This document shows, piece after piece, positions 46,475 to 55,008 of a stretch of DNA of 64,000 nt; positions within the stretch are counted from its first letter, which is position 1; every line of letters begins with the position of its first letter. Made by a program: the position numbers and the translations under genes. Below the pieces are notes generated by a model. That model did not search any database. It was not told the DNA's origin and saw nothing but the letters and a program-made list of their open reading frames with translations. The DNA is from an alpha proteobacterium HIMB5 (GTDB lineage: Bacteria > Pseudomonadota > Alphaproteobacteria > Pelagibacterales > Pelagibacteraceae): the NCBI GenBank assembly GCA_000299095.1, contig CP003809.1, positions 248,001 through 312,000 of the forward strand, read 5' to 3'.

Positions 46475-48255
46475 ATAAATATAGAACACATACATGTAAC
46501 GAGCTTAGTAAAAAAGAAGTTGGTTCTGATATAAAGATATCTGGTTGGATTAATAAGAAAAGAGATCATGGAAACTTATTGTTTATAGATCTTAGAGACA
46601 ATTATGGAATCACCCAATGTATAATTAATCAAGAAAATAAAAATTTTAAAGAGATTGAAAAACTTCAGTTAGAAACTGTTATCAAAATTGAAGGTAAAGT
46701 TTTGAAAAGAACAGAAGAAACAATAAATAAAGACATACAAACTGGTGAAATTGAAGTTTCTATTAATAATTTTGAAATTTTAGGGACATGTAAAGAATTA
46801 CCAATGCCAGTCTTTAGTGATCAAGAATATGCTGAAGAAATTAGATTAAAATATAGATTTTTAGATTTAAGAAGAAAAAAAATACATGAAAATATTTTAT
46901 TAAGATCAAAAATAATTTCATTTATTAGAGAGCAAATGAACAAGTTTGGTTTTTTAGAGTTTCAAACACCAATCTTAACATCTTCTAGTCCAGAAGGAGC
47001 GAGAGATTTCTTAGTTCCAAGTAGATTAAATCCAGGTAAGTTTTACGCTTTACCTCAAGCACCACAACAATTTAAACAATTAATAATGGTATCTGGATTT
47101 GATAGATATTTTCAAATTGCACCTTGTTTTAGAGATGAAGATGCTAGAGCTGATAGAAGTCCTGGAGAATTTTATCAGTTAGATCTTGAAATGTCGTTTG
47201 TTGAACAAGAAGATGTATTTAAAGTTGTAGAAGAACTTTTAATAAATACATTTAAAAAGTTTTCAGATAAAAAAATGATGTTTAAAAAATTTCCCAGAAT
47301 TTCTTATGAGGAATCAATGTTAAAATATGGATCAGATAAACCTGACTTAAGAAATCCTCTTGTCATTAATGATATCACAGAAATTTTCTCAAGAGATGAT
47401 GTTTCTTTCGATATATTCAAGAAATTAGTAAAAAATGGTTCTTTAGTTAGATGTATTGTCACAAAGAATACAAAAGATAAACCAAGAAGTTTTTTTGATG
47501 GCATAGACAAATGGGCCAAAGGTCAAGGTTGGGCTGGTTTAGCTTATTTTACAATAGAAAAAGACAAAGAAATTACTGCTAAGGGACCTGTTGGAAAGTT
47601 CTTTAAAGAAGATGCCTTGATTGAATTAATGAAATTATCTAATGCTGAAGTAGGAGATAGTATATTTTTTGCTTGTAATAAAAAAAATGAAATTGAAAAA
47701 ATAACTTCTTCAGCAAGAGATAAAATTGCAAATGAATTAAATTTAATTGATGAAAATATTTTTGCTTTTTGTTGGATAGTTGATTATCCAATGTTCGAAT
47801 TAGATGAGAATGATGGAAAAATAGGATTTAGTCACAATCCATTTTCAATGCCTCAAGGAGATTTAGAAAAGTTAAATTTTGAAAAACCTTTAGAGATGAA
47901 AGCTTATCAGTATGATATAGTTTGTAATGGTATTGAATTATCATCTGGAGCAATTAGAAACCATAAACCTGAATTAATGTATAAACTTTTTTCAATTGCA
48001 GGATACAATAAAGAACAGGTTGATGAAAAATTTAGTGGTATGATTAATGCGCTCAGTTATGGCGCACCGCCTCATGGGGGAATTGCGCCGGGGATAGATA
48101 GAATTGTAATGTTATTAGCAAACGAAAAAAATATAAGAGAAGTCACAATGTTTCCAATGAACCAAAATGCTCAAGACCTAATGATGAACGCTCCATCAGA
48201 GATAAGTGAAAATCAACTTAAAGAGCTAAATCTAACACTAAAAAAAAGAAATTAA
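46471..48255 (+). CDS. aspS: Aspartyl-tRNA synthetase
   Basis: The protein is 594 residues, a bacterial-type class IIb synthetase: an OB-fold anticodon domain (about 1-110), catalytic core and GAD insertion (about 290-425). The N-terminal M-N-K-Y-R-T-H-T-C matches the family only when the TTG at 46471 is used, so I chose this non-ATG start. Motif 2 reads [16 protein letters not shown], and motif 3 reads [12 protein letters not shown]. Without gatCAB data I cannot tell whether it is discriminating. The stop is shared with the convergent gene at TTAA. Confidence 0.95.
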   Translation: MNKYRTHTCNELSKKEVGSDIKISGWINKKRDHGNLLFIDLRDNYGITQCIINQENKNFKEIEKLQLETVIKIEGKVLKRTEETINKDIQTGEIEVSINNFEILGTCKELPMPVFSDQEYAEEIRLKYRFLDLRRKKIHENILLRSKIISFIREQMNKFGFLEFQTPILTSSSPEGARDFLVPSRLNPGKFYALPQAPQQFKQLIMVSGFDRYFQIAPCFRDEDARADRSPGEFYQLDLEMSFVEQEDVFKVVEELLINTFKKFSDKKMMFKKFPRISYEESMLKYGSDKPDLRNPLVINDITEIFSRDDVSFDIFKKLVKNGSLVRCIVTKNTKDKPRSFFDGIDKWAKGQGWAGLAYFTIEKDKEITAKGPVGKFFKEDALIELMKLSNAEVGDSIFFACNKKNEIEKITSSARDKIANELNLIDENIFAFCWIVDYPMFELDENDGKIGFSHNPFSMPQGDLEKLNFEKPLEMKAYQYDIVCNGIELSSGAIRNHKPELMYKLFSIAGYNKEQVDEKFSGMINALSYGAPPHGGIAPGIDRIVMLLANEKNIREVTMFPMNQNAQDLMMNAPSEISENQLKELNLTLKKRN

Positions 48256-49082
48256 TTTTTTTTACCTTTTAAGCTAATTTTAACATCTGTCAGATCAACT
48301 AGGTTTTTTTTATAATTATTTCTTACAAATCCTTTACTAGTCATATCTTTCATTATTTTTAATAGTTGATTTTGACCTTCATTATCTTGGTCATCACTCG
48401 ATATATTGTCTGAACTTCCAATAGCCGGAGTATGAGCTAAATCTTCTCTATTTTGATATGAAATTGCAAGTTCTCTGAAAATATAATCTAAGATAGACGA
48501 AGCACTCAAAATTCTATCGTTACCATAAACCTTACCAGATGGTTCAAATTTAGTACCGACAAATGCATTTATAAACTCATCCAATGGAACTCCATATTGA
48601 AGTCCAAGTGAAACAGCAATTGCAAAATTGTTCATCAAAGCTTTTACAAGCTCACCTTCTTTACTCGTGTCTATAAAAATTTCTCCAATTTTACCGTCCT
48701 CATATTCACCAGTATGCAAATATACTTTATGATCTCCAATTGTTGCTTTTTGAATGTAACCCTTTCTTCTGTCAGGCATACTTATTCTAATTCCAGATTT
48801 TTCAGCGTTTTTACCAAGTATATTTTGTTGAATATTTTTTTCTGTTGAGATTGATTGATCTTTTTTCTGGGAAACTAAATTAATGTTTTTATCTTCAATT
48901 ACTTTATTATTTTTAGGATCTAGGTTTTTTGTTTTTCTATTATCAAGCTTTACGTCTAAAACTTCAAATTTTCCATCATCTCTTTTTTCAAGATTTTTTA
49001 ATTCTGTTTCATTTATATCATCAAGATAGTGATTTACTTTGAAAGTGCATGTGTAATATGTCTCAACTAAATATTTTGCCAT
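48252..49082 (-). CDS. Orphan TSCPD-like protein resembling the class II ribonucleotide reductase C-terminus
   Basis: The protein is 276 residues. Residues about 96-217 strongly resemble the tail of B12-dependent (class II, NrdJ) ribonucleotide reductases: R-R-K-G-Y-x-Q-K-A, the [15 protein letters not shown] segment, [17 protein letters not shown] and L-D-Y-I-F-R-E-L-A. The N-terminal 50 residues ([11 protein letters not shown]) are something else, and a charged linker joins the two. None of the reductase catalytic barrel is present, so it cannot reduce nucleotides on its own. Regulation of a reductase or another role is possible. It converges on aspS. Confidence 0.72.
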   Translation of the reverse strand: MAKYLVETYYTCTFKVNHYLDDINETELKNLEKRDDGKFEVLDVKLDNRKTKNLDPKNNKVIEDKNINLVSQKKDQSISTEKNIQQNILGKNAEKSGIRISMPDRRKGYIQKATIGDHKVYLHTGEYEDGKIGEIFIDTSKEGELVKALMNNFAIAVSLGLQYGVPLDEFINAFVGTKFEPSGKVYGNDRILSASSILDYIFRELAISYQNREDLAHTPAIGSSDNISSDDQDNEGQNQLLKIMKDMTSKGFVRNNYKKNLVDLTDVKISLKGKKN

Positions 49083-49184
49083 TTTTCCTCAGTTTATTTA
49101 AATTATTTGAAAATAGATTCTTTTAATTTATATACAAATTAATATTTTAGTCTAATTTAAATTATACAATTTAGAATTGAAAAA

Positions 49185-49544
49185 ATGATATTTTTTTTAA
49201 AAAAAATTTTTACTTGGTGGAACCGAGATACATTTGGAACAAACTTAAAAACATTACTTTTTGGAAAACTAAAAGGAGAGGATTCTTTTGGTAATAAATA
49301 TTATGAAAATAAAAAAGGTGATAGGTGGATAATTTATTCTGATGAGATAGACGCATCTAAAATTCCAGCAGATTGGTACTCGTGGATTCATCACACTCCC
49401 AATTTTTTAGAAAATAATCAAAGCCCTGATAAATTTCCTTGGCAAAAACCACATAAGCCAAACCTAACAGGTACTAAAGAAGCTTATTATCCAAATAAAG
49501 ATAAAGATGAAACTGAGAAGAAATATAAAAGTTGGCTTAATTAA
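49185..49544 (+). CDS. NDUFA12-like complex I assembly/accessory protein
   Basis: The protein is 119 residues of the NDUFA12/B17.2 family found in alphaproteobacteria and mitochondria. It has the N-terminal W-W-N-R-D-T-F-G-T, then G-N-K-Y-Y-E and D-R-W-I-I-Y, and the P-x-W-x-W-I-H-H region at about 65-73. It is a supernumerary or assembly subunit of NADH:ubiquinone oxidoreductase. Its presence supports an alphaproteobacterial origin. The start of the next gene lies 38 bases inside its 3' end. A 102-base gap upstream separates it from the divergent TSCPD gene and may hold both promoters. Confidence 0.88.
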   Translation: MIFFLKKIFTWWNRDTFGTNLKTLLFGKLKGEDSFGNKYYENKKGDRWIIYSDEIDASKIPADWYSWIHHTPNFLENNQSPDKFPWQKPHKPNLTGTKEAYYPNKDKDETEKKYKSWLN

Positions 49545-49893
49545 TTTTCTATTTTTATTATCCCTCATTTCATCAGGAAATAGCGAGTCAAATTTGGAGG
49601 GCAATTTTACAGAGATTAAGATTTTAAATAAAATTAGTTCAAAAAATGTTTCTCTAGAACTCAAAAATAATGAAGAGACAATATTTGATGATTTAATAAT
49701 TAAAAGTATAAAGTGTAAAAATTCAGAATTTGATGATGATCCTGAGATAATCTCTTATATTCAAGTTATAGATCAAAGTATTTCAACTAATGATGAGGTT
49801 TTTGTTTTTAATGGATGGATGTTTTCTTCAAGCCCATCTATAAATCCGTTTGACCATCCAGTTTATGATATTTGGCTTACTAGGTGTTATTAA
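49507..49893 (+). CDS. DUF2155 domain periplasmic protein
   Basis: The protein is 128 residues. The N-terminus has a signal-like segment (about 9-27, L-I-N-F-L-F-L-L-S-L-I-S-S-G). DUF2155 features are I-L-N-K-I-S-S-K near residue 38, I-I-K-S-I-K-C near residue 64, and F-N-G-W-M-F-S-S-S-P-S-I-N-P-F-D-H-P-V-Y-D-I-W at the end. The function is unknown. Its ATG lies in the NDUFA12 gene, and no later in-frame ATG restores the signal peptide, so the 38-base overlap looks real. Stop shared with accC at TTAA. Confidence 0.84.
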   Translation: MKLRRNIKVGLINFLFLLSLISSGNSESNLEGNFTEIKILNKISSKNVSLELKNNEETIFDDLIIKSIKCKNSEFDDDPEIISYIQVIDQSISTNDEVFVFNGWMFSSSPSINPFDHPVYDIWLTRCY

Positions 49894-51227
49894 ATTACCT
49901 TTTCATTATCTAACCAACCAACATTATAGTCAGATTCTAAAAACTTTTTGTGGTTTAATAATTTTTTATGGAGAGGAATAGTTGTTGTTATACCTTCAAT
50001 AACGAATTCATCTAATGATCTATTCATTCTTTGAATAGCTTCTTCTCTATTTCTTCCATGACAAATTAGTTTACAAATCATACTGTCATAATAAGGGGTT
50101 ACTTTATATCCCTGAAATATCGCACCATCCACTCTAGTTCTAAAACCTGATGGCTGATGACACATTCCAATCACTCCAGGTGATGGTTGAAAATTTTTAC
50201 TTGCATCCTCAGCATTTATTCTACACTCAATAGCATGTCCTCTTGGATTGATATCTTTTTGCTCAAGTGCAGTTTCACTACTAAATGCTATCCATATTTG
50301 CTCTTTAATGATATCTACCCCAGTTACCATTTCACTGACAGGATGTTCTACTTGAACACGAGTGTTCATCTCTAAAAAATAAAACTTTCCATCTTCATAT
50401 ATAAACTCAACTGTGCCTGCGCCCTGATAACCAATTTTTGCAACCATATTCACAGTTTTTTCAAACAAATTTTTCCTAATTTCATCTGTTAAAACTGGGC
50501 TTGGTGTTTCTTCAATCAATTTTTGATGTCTTCTTTGAACGGAACAATCCCTTTCATGCAAATGAACTGTTCTATTTTTTCCTGCTAATATTTGAACCTC
50601 AATATGTCTTGGGTTTTGAAAAAACTTTTCAATGTAAACTTCATCATTACCAAAATATTTTTGAGCTTCTGATTTTGCTGTTGAAAAAAGTGTTTCAAAT
50701 TCCTCCTCTTTATGAACTATCTTCATTCCTTTTCCACCACCACCACCAGATGCTTTTATTAAAACTGGGAATCCAATTTTTTTACAAAGTTCTTTTGCTT
50801 CCTTTATATCTGTAACACCACCTTCCGAACCTTCAATTACTGGTAACCCGTTTTCTTTGGCTATTCTTTTTGCCTGAATCTTATCACCCATCATTTCTAT
50901 ATGTTTTGCTGATGCTCCAATAAATGAAATATTGTTTTCTTCTAGCACTCGAGCGAAATTAGCATTCTCAGATAAAAAACCATAACCAGGATGAACAGCA
51001 TCAGCATTTGTAATTTCTATTGCTGACATTAATGCAGGAATATTTAAATAACTATTCGCAGGTTGATGAGATCCAATACAAACACTTTCGTCAGCAAGTC
51101 TTACATGCATGCTATCTCTATCTACATCAGAATGAACCGCAACTGTAGAAATTCCCCACTCTTTACAAGCCCTGATAATTCTAACCGCAATTTCCCCTCG
51201 GTTTGCAATTAAAATTTTTTTAAACAT
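49890..51227 (-). CDS. accC: Acetyl-CoA carboxylase, biotin carboxylase subunit
   Basis: The protein is 445 residues. It begins with I-A-N-R-G-E-I-A-V-R-I-I-R-A, carries the ATP-grasp glycine loop G-G-G-G-G-K-G-M-K near residue 163, E-K-F-x-x-x-P-R-H-I-E-V-Q near 200, and M-N-T-R-V-Q-V-E-H-P-V near residue 287. It carboxylates the biotin on AccB with bicarbonate and ATP in the first step of fatty-acid synthesis. It overlaps the accB stop by one base (TAATG). Confidence 0.95.
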   Translation of the reverse strand: MFKKILIANRGEIAVRIIRACKEWGISTVAVHSDVDRDSMHVRLADESVCIGSHQPANSYLNIPALMSAIEITNADAVHPGYGFLSENANFARVLEENNISFIGASAKHIEMMGDKIQAKRIAKENGLPVIEGSEGGVTDIKEAKELCKKIGFPVLIKASGGGGGKGMKIVHKEEEFETLFSTAKSEAQKYFGNDEVYIEKFFQNPRHIEVQILAGKNRTVHLHERDCSVQRRHQKLIEETPSPVLTDEIRKNLFEKTVNMVAKIGYQGAGTVEFIYEDGKFYFLEMNTRVQVEHPVSEMVTGVDIIKEQIWIAFSSETALEQKDINPRGHAIECRINAEDASKNFQPSPGVIGMCHQPSGFRTRVDGAIFQGYKVTPYYDSMICKLICHGRNREEAIQRMNRSLDEFVIEGITTTIPLHKKLLNHKKFLESDYNVGWLDNEKVI

Positions 51228-51661
51228 TAGTCTACTATGATGATTGTTTGTCCAAACTCAACTGGTTGACCGTCTTCGACACAAATTTCTTTAACAGTTC
51301 CATCTACTGTTGAAGGTACATGGTTCATTGTTTTCATTGCCTCAACTATCATAACTGTGTCACCTTTTTTAACTTTTTTTCCAACTTCAACAAATTTTTT
51401 AGCACCTGGTTCTGGTGAATGATATGCAGTTCCAATTATTGGTGATGTAACTTTTGTGCCTGAGATGGTATCTTGTTTAGACTCAACTTGAGTTGCAACT
51501 TGATTAACTGGTGATACTTGAGTAGTTGCTTGAGTTGTTATCGAACCACTTGTTTTAGAAACTTTTATTTTTGTATCTTTGTCTGTATATTCAATTTCAG
51601 TAAGATTAAATTCTTTTAAGTATTCGCTTAATTCTTTAATAATATCTTTATTTATTTTCAT
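51227..51661 (-). CDS. accB: Acetyl-CoA carboxylase, biotin carboxyl carrier protein
   Basis: The protein is 144 residues. A short N-terminal domain and a Thr/Val/Gln-rich linker (about 35-65) lead to the biotinyl domain (about 67-144). Biotin is attached to the Lys of V-E-A-M-K-T-M-N, a variant of the common M-E-A-M-K-L-M. It is coupled to accC and follows aroQ with a 14-base overlap, the common aroQ-accB-accC order. Confidence 0.95.
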   Translation of the reverse strand: MKINKDIIKELSEYLKEFNLTEIEYTDKDTKIKVSKTSGSITTQATTQVSPVNQVATQVESKQDTISGTKVTSPIIGTAYHSPEPGAKKFVEVGKKVKKGDTVMIVEAMKTMNHVPSTVDGTVKEICVEDGQPVEFGQTIIIVD

Positions 51662-52094
51662 TTTTTAACATCTTATGTAATGTAATTATGGCTAAAATAT
51701 AACCTTCAGTTCCCAAACCAAATATTCCACCAGTTACTACATCACTTATTAATGATTTTTTTCTAAATTCCTCTCTTTTATATATGTTAGAAATATGTAA
51801 TTCAATAATTGGCTTTTTAAATATATCAAGAGCATCTCTTATAGCAACTGAGGTATGAGTAAAACCTGCAGCGTTAATTATCATTCCATCATAGTTGTTT
51901 CTAGCATCTTGGATAATGTTTACCAATTCACCTTCAACATTAGATTGAACAAAACTTATGTCTATTCCTAAATTTGATGCTTCGCTTTCACAATTTTTTT
52001 TTAATTGATCGTAGTTAATTGATCCATATTGTGATTGTTCTCTTTCACCTAATAGATTAAGATTTGGACCATTAATTATTATTATTTTATTCAT
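51648..52094 (-). CDS. aroQ: Type II 3-dehydroquinate dehydratase
   Basis: The protein is 148 residues, the usual length for type II enzymes. It has N-G-P-N-L-N-L-L-G-E-R-E near residue 7, the I-N-A-A-G-F-T-H-T-S-V-A active-site region near 75, and the P-I-I-E-L-H-I-S-N segment near 95. It dehydrates 3-dehydroquinate in the shikimate pathway. It is divergent from thiS with a gap of only 17 bases. Confidence 0.95.
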   Translation of the reverse strand: MNKIIIINGPNLNLLGEREQSQYGSINYDQLKKNCESEASNLGIDISFVQSNVEGELVNIIQDARNNYDGMIINAAGFTHTSVAIRDALDIFKKPIIELHISNIYKREEFRKKSLISDVVTGGIFGLGTEGYILAIITLHKMLKNENK

Positions 52095-52111
52095 TAAAAA
52101 ACTTATACATT

Positions 52112-52330
52112 ATGAAAAAAATAAAAAAAATAAAAATCAAGGTTAATGGAAAAAAAATTTTGATTAAGGATAAAGAAAAGTTATCAAAAATTTTACAAGA
52201 TTTGAAAATACCAATTAAAAAAGTTGCAATTGAAATAAATAGAGAGATTATCAATAAAAATAAATTAAATTTAATAAAAGCTAAAGAAAATGATGTTGTT
52301 GAAATAGTCCATTTTATTGGTGGTGGTTAG
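52112..52330 (+). CDS. thiS: Sulfur carrier protein ThiS
   Basis: The protein is 72 residues with a ubiquitin-like fold pattern, very Lys-rich, ending F-I-G-G-G. The terminal Gly-Gly is thiocarboxylated and gives sulfur to the thiazole ring of thiamine. A third Gly is at the end here. The start of thiG lies one base after its stop, so they are co-translated. It is divergent from aroQ with a very short gap. Confidence 0.88.
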   Translation: MKKIKKIKIKVNGKKILIKDKEKLSKILQDLKIPIKKVAIEINREIINKNKLNLIKAKENDVVEIVHFIGGG

Positions 52331-52331
52331 T

Positions 52332-53105
52332 ATGAAAAAAGATAACTTGGTAATAGCTAAAAAAAAATTTAAATCCAGACTTATAGTTGGCACTGGAAAA
52401 TACAGAAACATGAAAGAGTGTGCCAAAGCTATAAAGTTATCTGGTGCAGAAATAGTTACTGTTGCAGTTAGAAGAGTAAATATATCTGATAAATCAAAAC
52501 CCTTATTAATGGATTATATTGATCCAAAAAAAATTACCTATTTGCCAAATACGGCTGGGTGTTTTACTTCTGTGGATGCGTTAAGAACTTTAAGATTGGC
52601 AAGAGAAATTGGAGGATGGAAGCTTGTTAAACTAGAGGTACTAGGAGATAAAAAAAATTTATATCCAGACATGATAGAAACTTTGAAATCTACCGAAGTT
52701 TTATCCAAAGAAGGATTTAAAGTGATGGTTTATTGCACAGATGATCCGCTGATGGCTAAACGTTTGGAGAATGTTGGTGCTTGTGCAATTATGCCTTTAG
52801 CTGCTCCAATTGGATCTGGATTAGGTATACAAAATAAAGTAAATATAAAAATAATTAGAAATCAAACTAAATTGCCGTTAATTATCGATGCTGGATTGGG
52901 ACAAGCATCAGATGCTACAATTTCAATGGAACTGGGATGTGATGGAGTTCTGGTTAATACTGCAATTGCAAAAGCAAAAAATCCTTTTCATATGGCTTTA
53001 GCTTTTAAAAATGGGGTGATTGCTGGCAGACAATCTTTTTTATCAGGAAGAATAGACAAAACTTTAATGGGTAGTCCGTCATCACCAACTCAAGGTATTA
53101 TTTAG
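52332..53105 (+). CDS. thiG: Thiazole synthase ThiG
   Basis: The protein is 257 residues from the ATG at 52332; an upstream GTG at 52317 lies inside thiS. ThiG is a TIM barrel. Visible motifs: L-I-V-G-T-G-K-Y, the V-A-V-R-R-V-N region, [11 protein letters not shown] near residue 95 with the Schiff-base Lys, and [11 protein letters not shown] near residue 180. It builds the thiazole from dehydroglycine, deoxyxylulose phosphate and ThiS thiocarboxylate. Other thiamine genes are not in this window. It overlaps rne at the 3' ends by 8 bases. Confidence 0.93.
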   Translation: MKKDNLVIAKKKFKSRLIVGTGKYRNMKECAKAIKLSGAEIVTVAVRRVNISDKSKPLLMDYIDPKKITYLPNTAGCFTSVDALRTLRLAREIGGWKLVKLEVLGDKKNLYPDMIETLKSTEVLSKEGFKVMVYCTDDPLMAKRLENVGACAIMPLAAPIGSGLGIQNKVNIKIIRNQTKLPLIIDAGLGQASDATISMELGCDGVLVNTAIAKAKNPFHMALAFKNGVIAGRQSFLSGRIDKTLMGSPSSPTQGII

Positions 53106-54924
53106 TTTTTTTAAAAAATTTTTTCTTAAAGGATTTTTTCTTAACAAATTTTTTTTTCTTTTTTACTTCTTGATCTGAATTTTTTACATTATTTATTGTT
53201 TTTAAATTTTTGAGTTTCTCAAAACTTTCAATTAATTCGATCGTTTTTTTTGATTTGTTTTTTAAGTTAATTATATACTCAGGAATAATTAAATTATTAT
53301 CTGTAATAATGTCTATTTTAATTTTGTTTTTCTTTTCAAAATAATTTAAGTCCTCGATATAATTTTCTTTTAAGAAATCAGAAATTTTTTCACATATTTT
53401 TAACTCCACAAATTTTGATTTACTTGTAATTGCTTTAATCTCAACCAATTTAAGTATCTTTTGTGCAAATGACTCATCTGTTAAAGATACTTTCCATTTT
53501 ACCGCACTCTCTCTTAGTCTTTGTCTAGACATTTCAAGCAAGCCAAAATTACTAATTCTTCCAATTTGAATTCTCGCTCTATCAGATCTGCATTTTTCTT
53601 TTAGTCTTCTTTCAACTTGTCTTCTATTCCCATAATTTAGCATATCTATAAAATCAATTATGATAAGACCTGACAAATCTCTTATCTTTATTTGTCTAGC
53701 AATTTCCTCTGCTGCTTCTAAATTTGTATCAACAGCAGTACTTTCAACATTTTTTTGCTTGATAGAGCTTCCAGAATTTATATCTATTGATACTAAAGCT
53801 TCAGTTGGATTTATTACAAGATATCCCCCTGAGGAAAGTTTAATTTCAGAGTCAAAAATTTGATTTAATTTTTGATCTATACCTTCTTGAATAAATAAGG
53901 GTATTTTTCCCCTATATTTTTTTACTTTTTTTAAATTAGAAGGCATCATTAATTTCATGAATGATTGGGCTTTTTTATAACCTTCATTTCCCTCAACAAT
54001 TATATTTTTTGTATCTTCGTCAAACATATCTCTAATTGTTCTCTTTATAATTTCACTTTCTTGATGAATTAAAGATGGAGCAATTGAATTAATTGCTGTG
54101 TCTTTAATTGTGTTCCAAGTTTTAATTAAAGTATCTAAGTCATGATTAATTTCATTTTTTGTTTTATTGCTTCCTGCTGTTCTTACAATCAAACCCATTT
54201 CCTTTGGTATCTCAATATCATTCAAAATATTTCTTATTTTTTTTCTATCTATTGGATTAAATATTTTTCTAGAAATACCCCCACCTTTTGCAGTATTTGG
54301 CATTAGGACGATGTATTTTCCAGCAATCGATATAAATGAACTAAGTGCTGCTCCTTTTTGACCTCTTTCATCTTTAATAACCTGAACAAGTATTACTTGA
54401 TTGGGTTTTATTACTTCTTGAATTTTATATCTTTTAAATTTGTATCTATTTTCTTTTTTCTGTATTTGATTTTTTTCTTCTGAATTATTAACATCATCTT
54501 CTTTTTTATCTAACTCAGTCTTTTCTTCACCTTCATTGAGCAACTCTTTTACATTCACAGGGTCATTTTCGTCCAATTTTCCTTCCGCAAGATTTTCATT
54601 TTCTATCTCTTCGACTTTTTTAGAAAGTTCTTCTCTAATTTTCTCTTCTTCTTCTTTTATTTTTTCTAAATCACTTTTAGGAAGCTGATAATAATCTGAT
54701 TGGATATCATTAAACGATAGAAATCCGTGTCTTTCTCTCCCAAAATCAACAAATGCAGCTTGAAGTGAGGGCTCTATTCTGCTTACTTTTCCAAGATATA
54801 TATTATTTTTTATTAAATCGTTTTTTACACCTTCGTATTCATAGTCTTCAATATGATCACCTGATTTAAGAACGACTCTTGTTTCATTAGGATGCGATGC
54901 ATCAATATATAAATTTTTTTCCAT
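53098..54924 (-). CDS. rne: Ribonuclease E/G
   Basis: The protein is 608 residues. An S1-type domain (about 35-205) is split by a long acidic Glu/Lys insertion (about 80-165). The DNase I-like catalytic region has V-S-I-D-I-N-S-G-S and I-I-I-D-F-I-D-M-L with the metal Asp residues. The [11 protein letters not shown] stretch follows, but the Cys-x-x-Cys Zn-link that normally comes next is absent. A basic Lys-rich tail ends the protein instead of a long degradosome scaffold. It starts mRNA decay and rRNA processing. It is divergent from the PBP1A gene across 84 bases. Confidence 0.9.
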   Translation of the reverse strand: MEKNLYIDASHPNETRVVLKSGDHIEDYEYEGVKNDLIKNNIYLGKVSRIEPSLQAAFVDFGRERHGFLSFNDIQSDYYQLPKSDLEKIKEEEEKIREELSKKVEEIENENLAEGKLDENDPVNVKELLNEGEEKTELDKKEDDVNNSEEKNQIQKKENRYKFKRYKIQEVIKPNQVILVQVIKDERGQKGAALSSFISIAGKYIVLMPNTAKGGGISRKIFNPIDRKKIRNILNDIEIPKEMGLIVRTAGSNKTKNEINHDLDTLIKTWNTIKDTAINSIAPSLIHQESEIIKRTIRDMFDEDTKNIIVEGNEGYKKAQSFMKLMMPSNLKKVKKYRGKIPLFIQEGIDQKLNQIFDSEIKLSSGGYLVINPTEALVSIDINSGSSIKQKNVESTAVDTNLEAAEEIARQIKIRDLSGLIIIDFIDMLNYGNRRQVERRLKEKCRSDRARIQIGRISNFGLLEMSRQRLRESAVKWKVSLTDESFAQKILKLVEIKAITSKSKFVELKICEKISDFLKENYIEDLNYFEKKNKIKIDIITDNNLIIPEYIINLKNKSKKTIELIESFEKLKNLKTINNVKNSDQEVKKKKKFVKKKSFKKKFFKKTK

Positions 54925-55008
54925 AAATTTTGATTGTTAAATTGAATTAAAAATTGTTTCATAAAATTTTGTTTCTTAAGCCTTATATTTAACAAATTCC
55001 TCAATATA

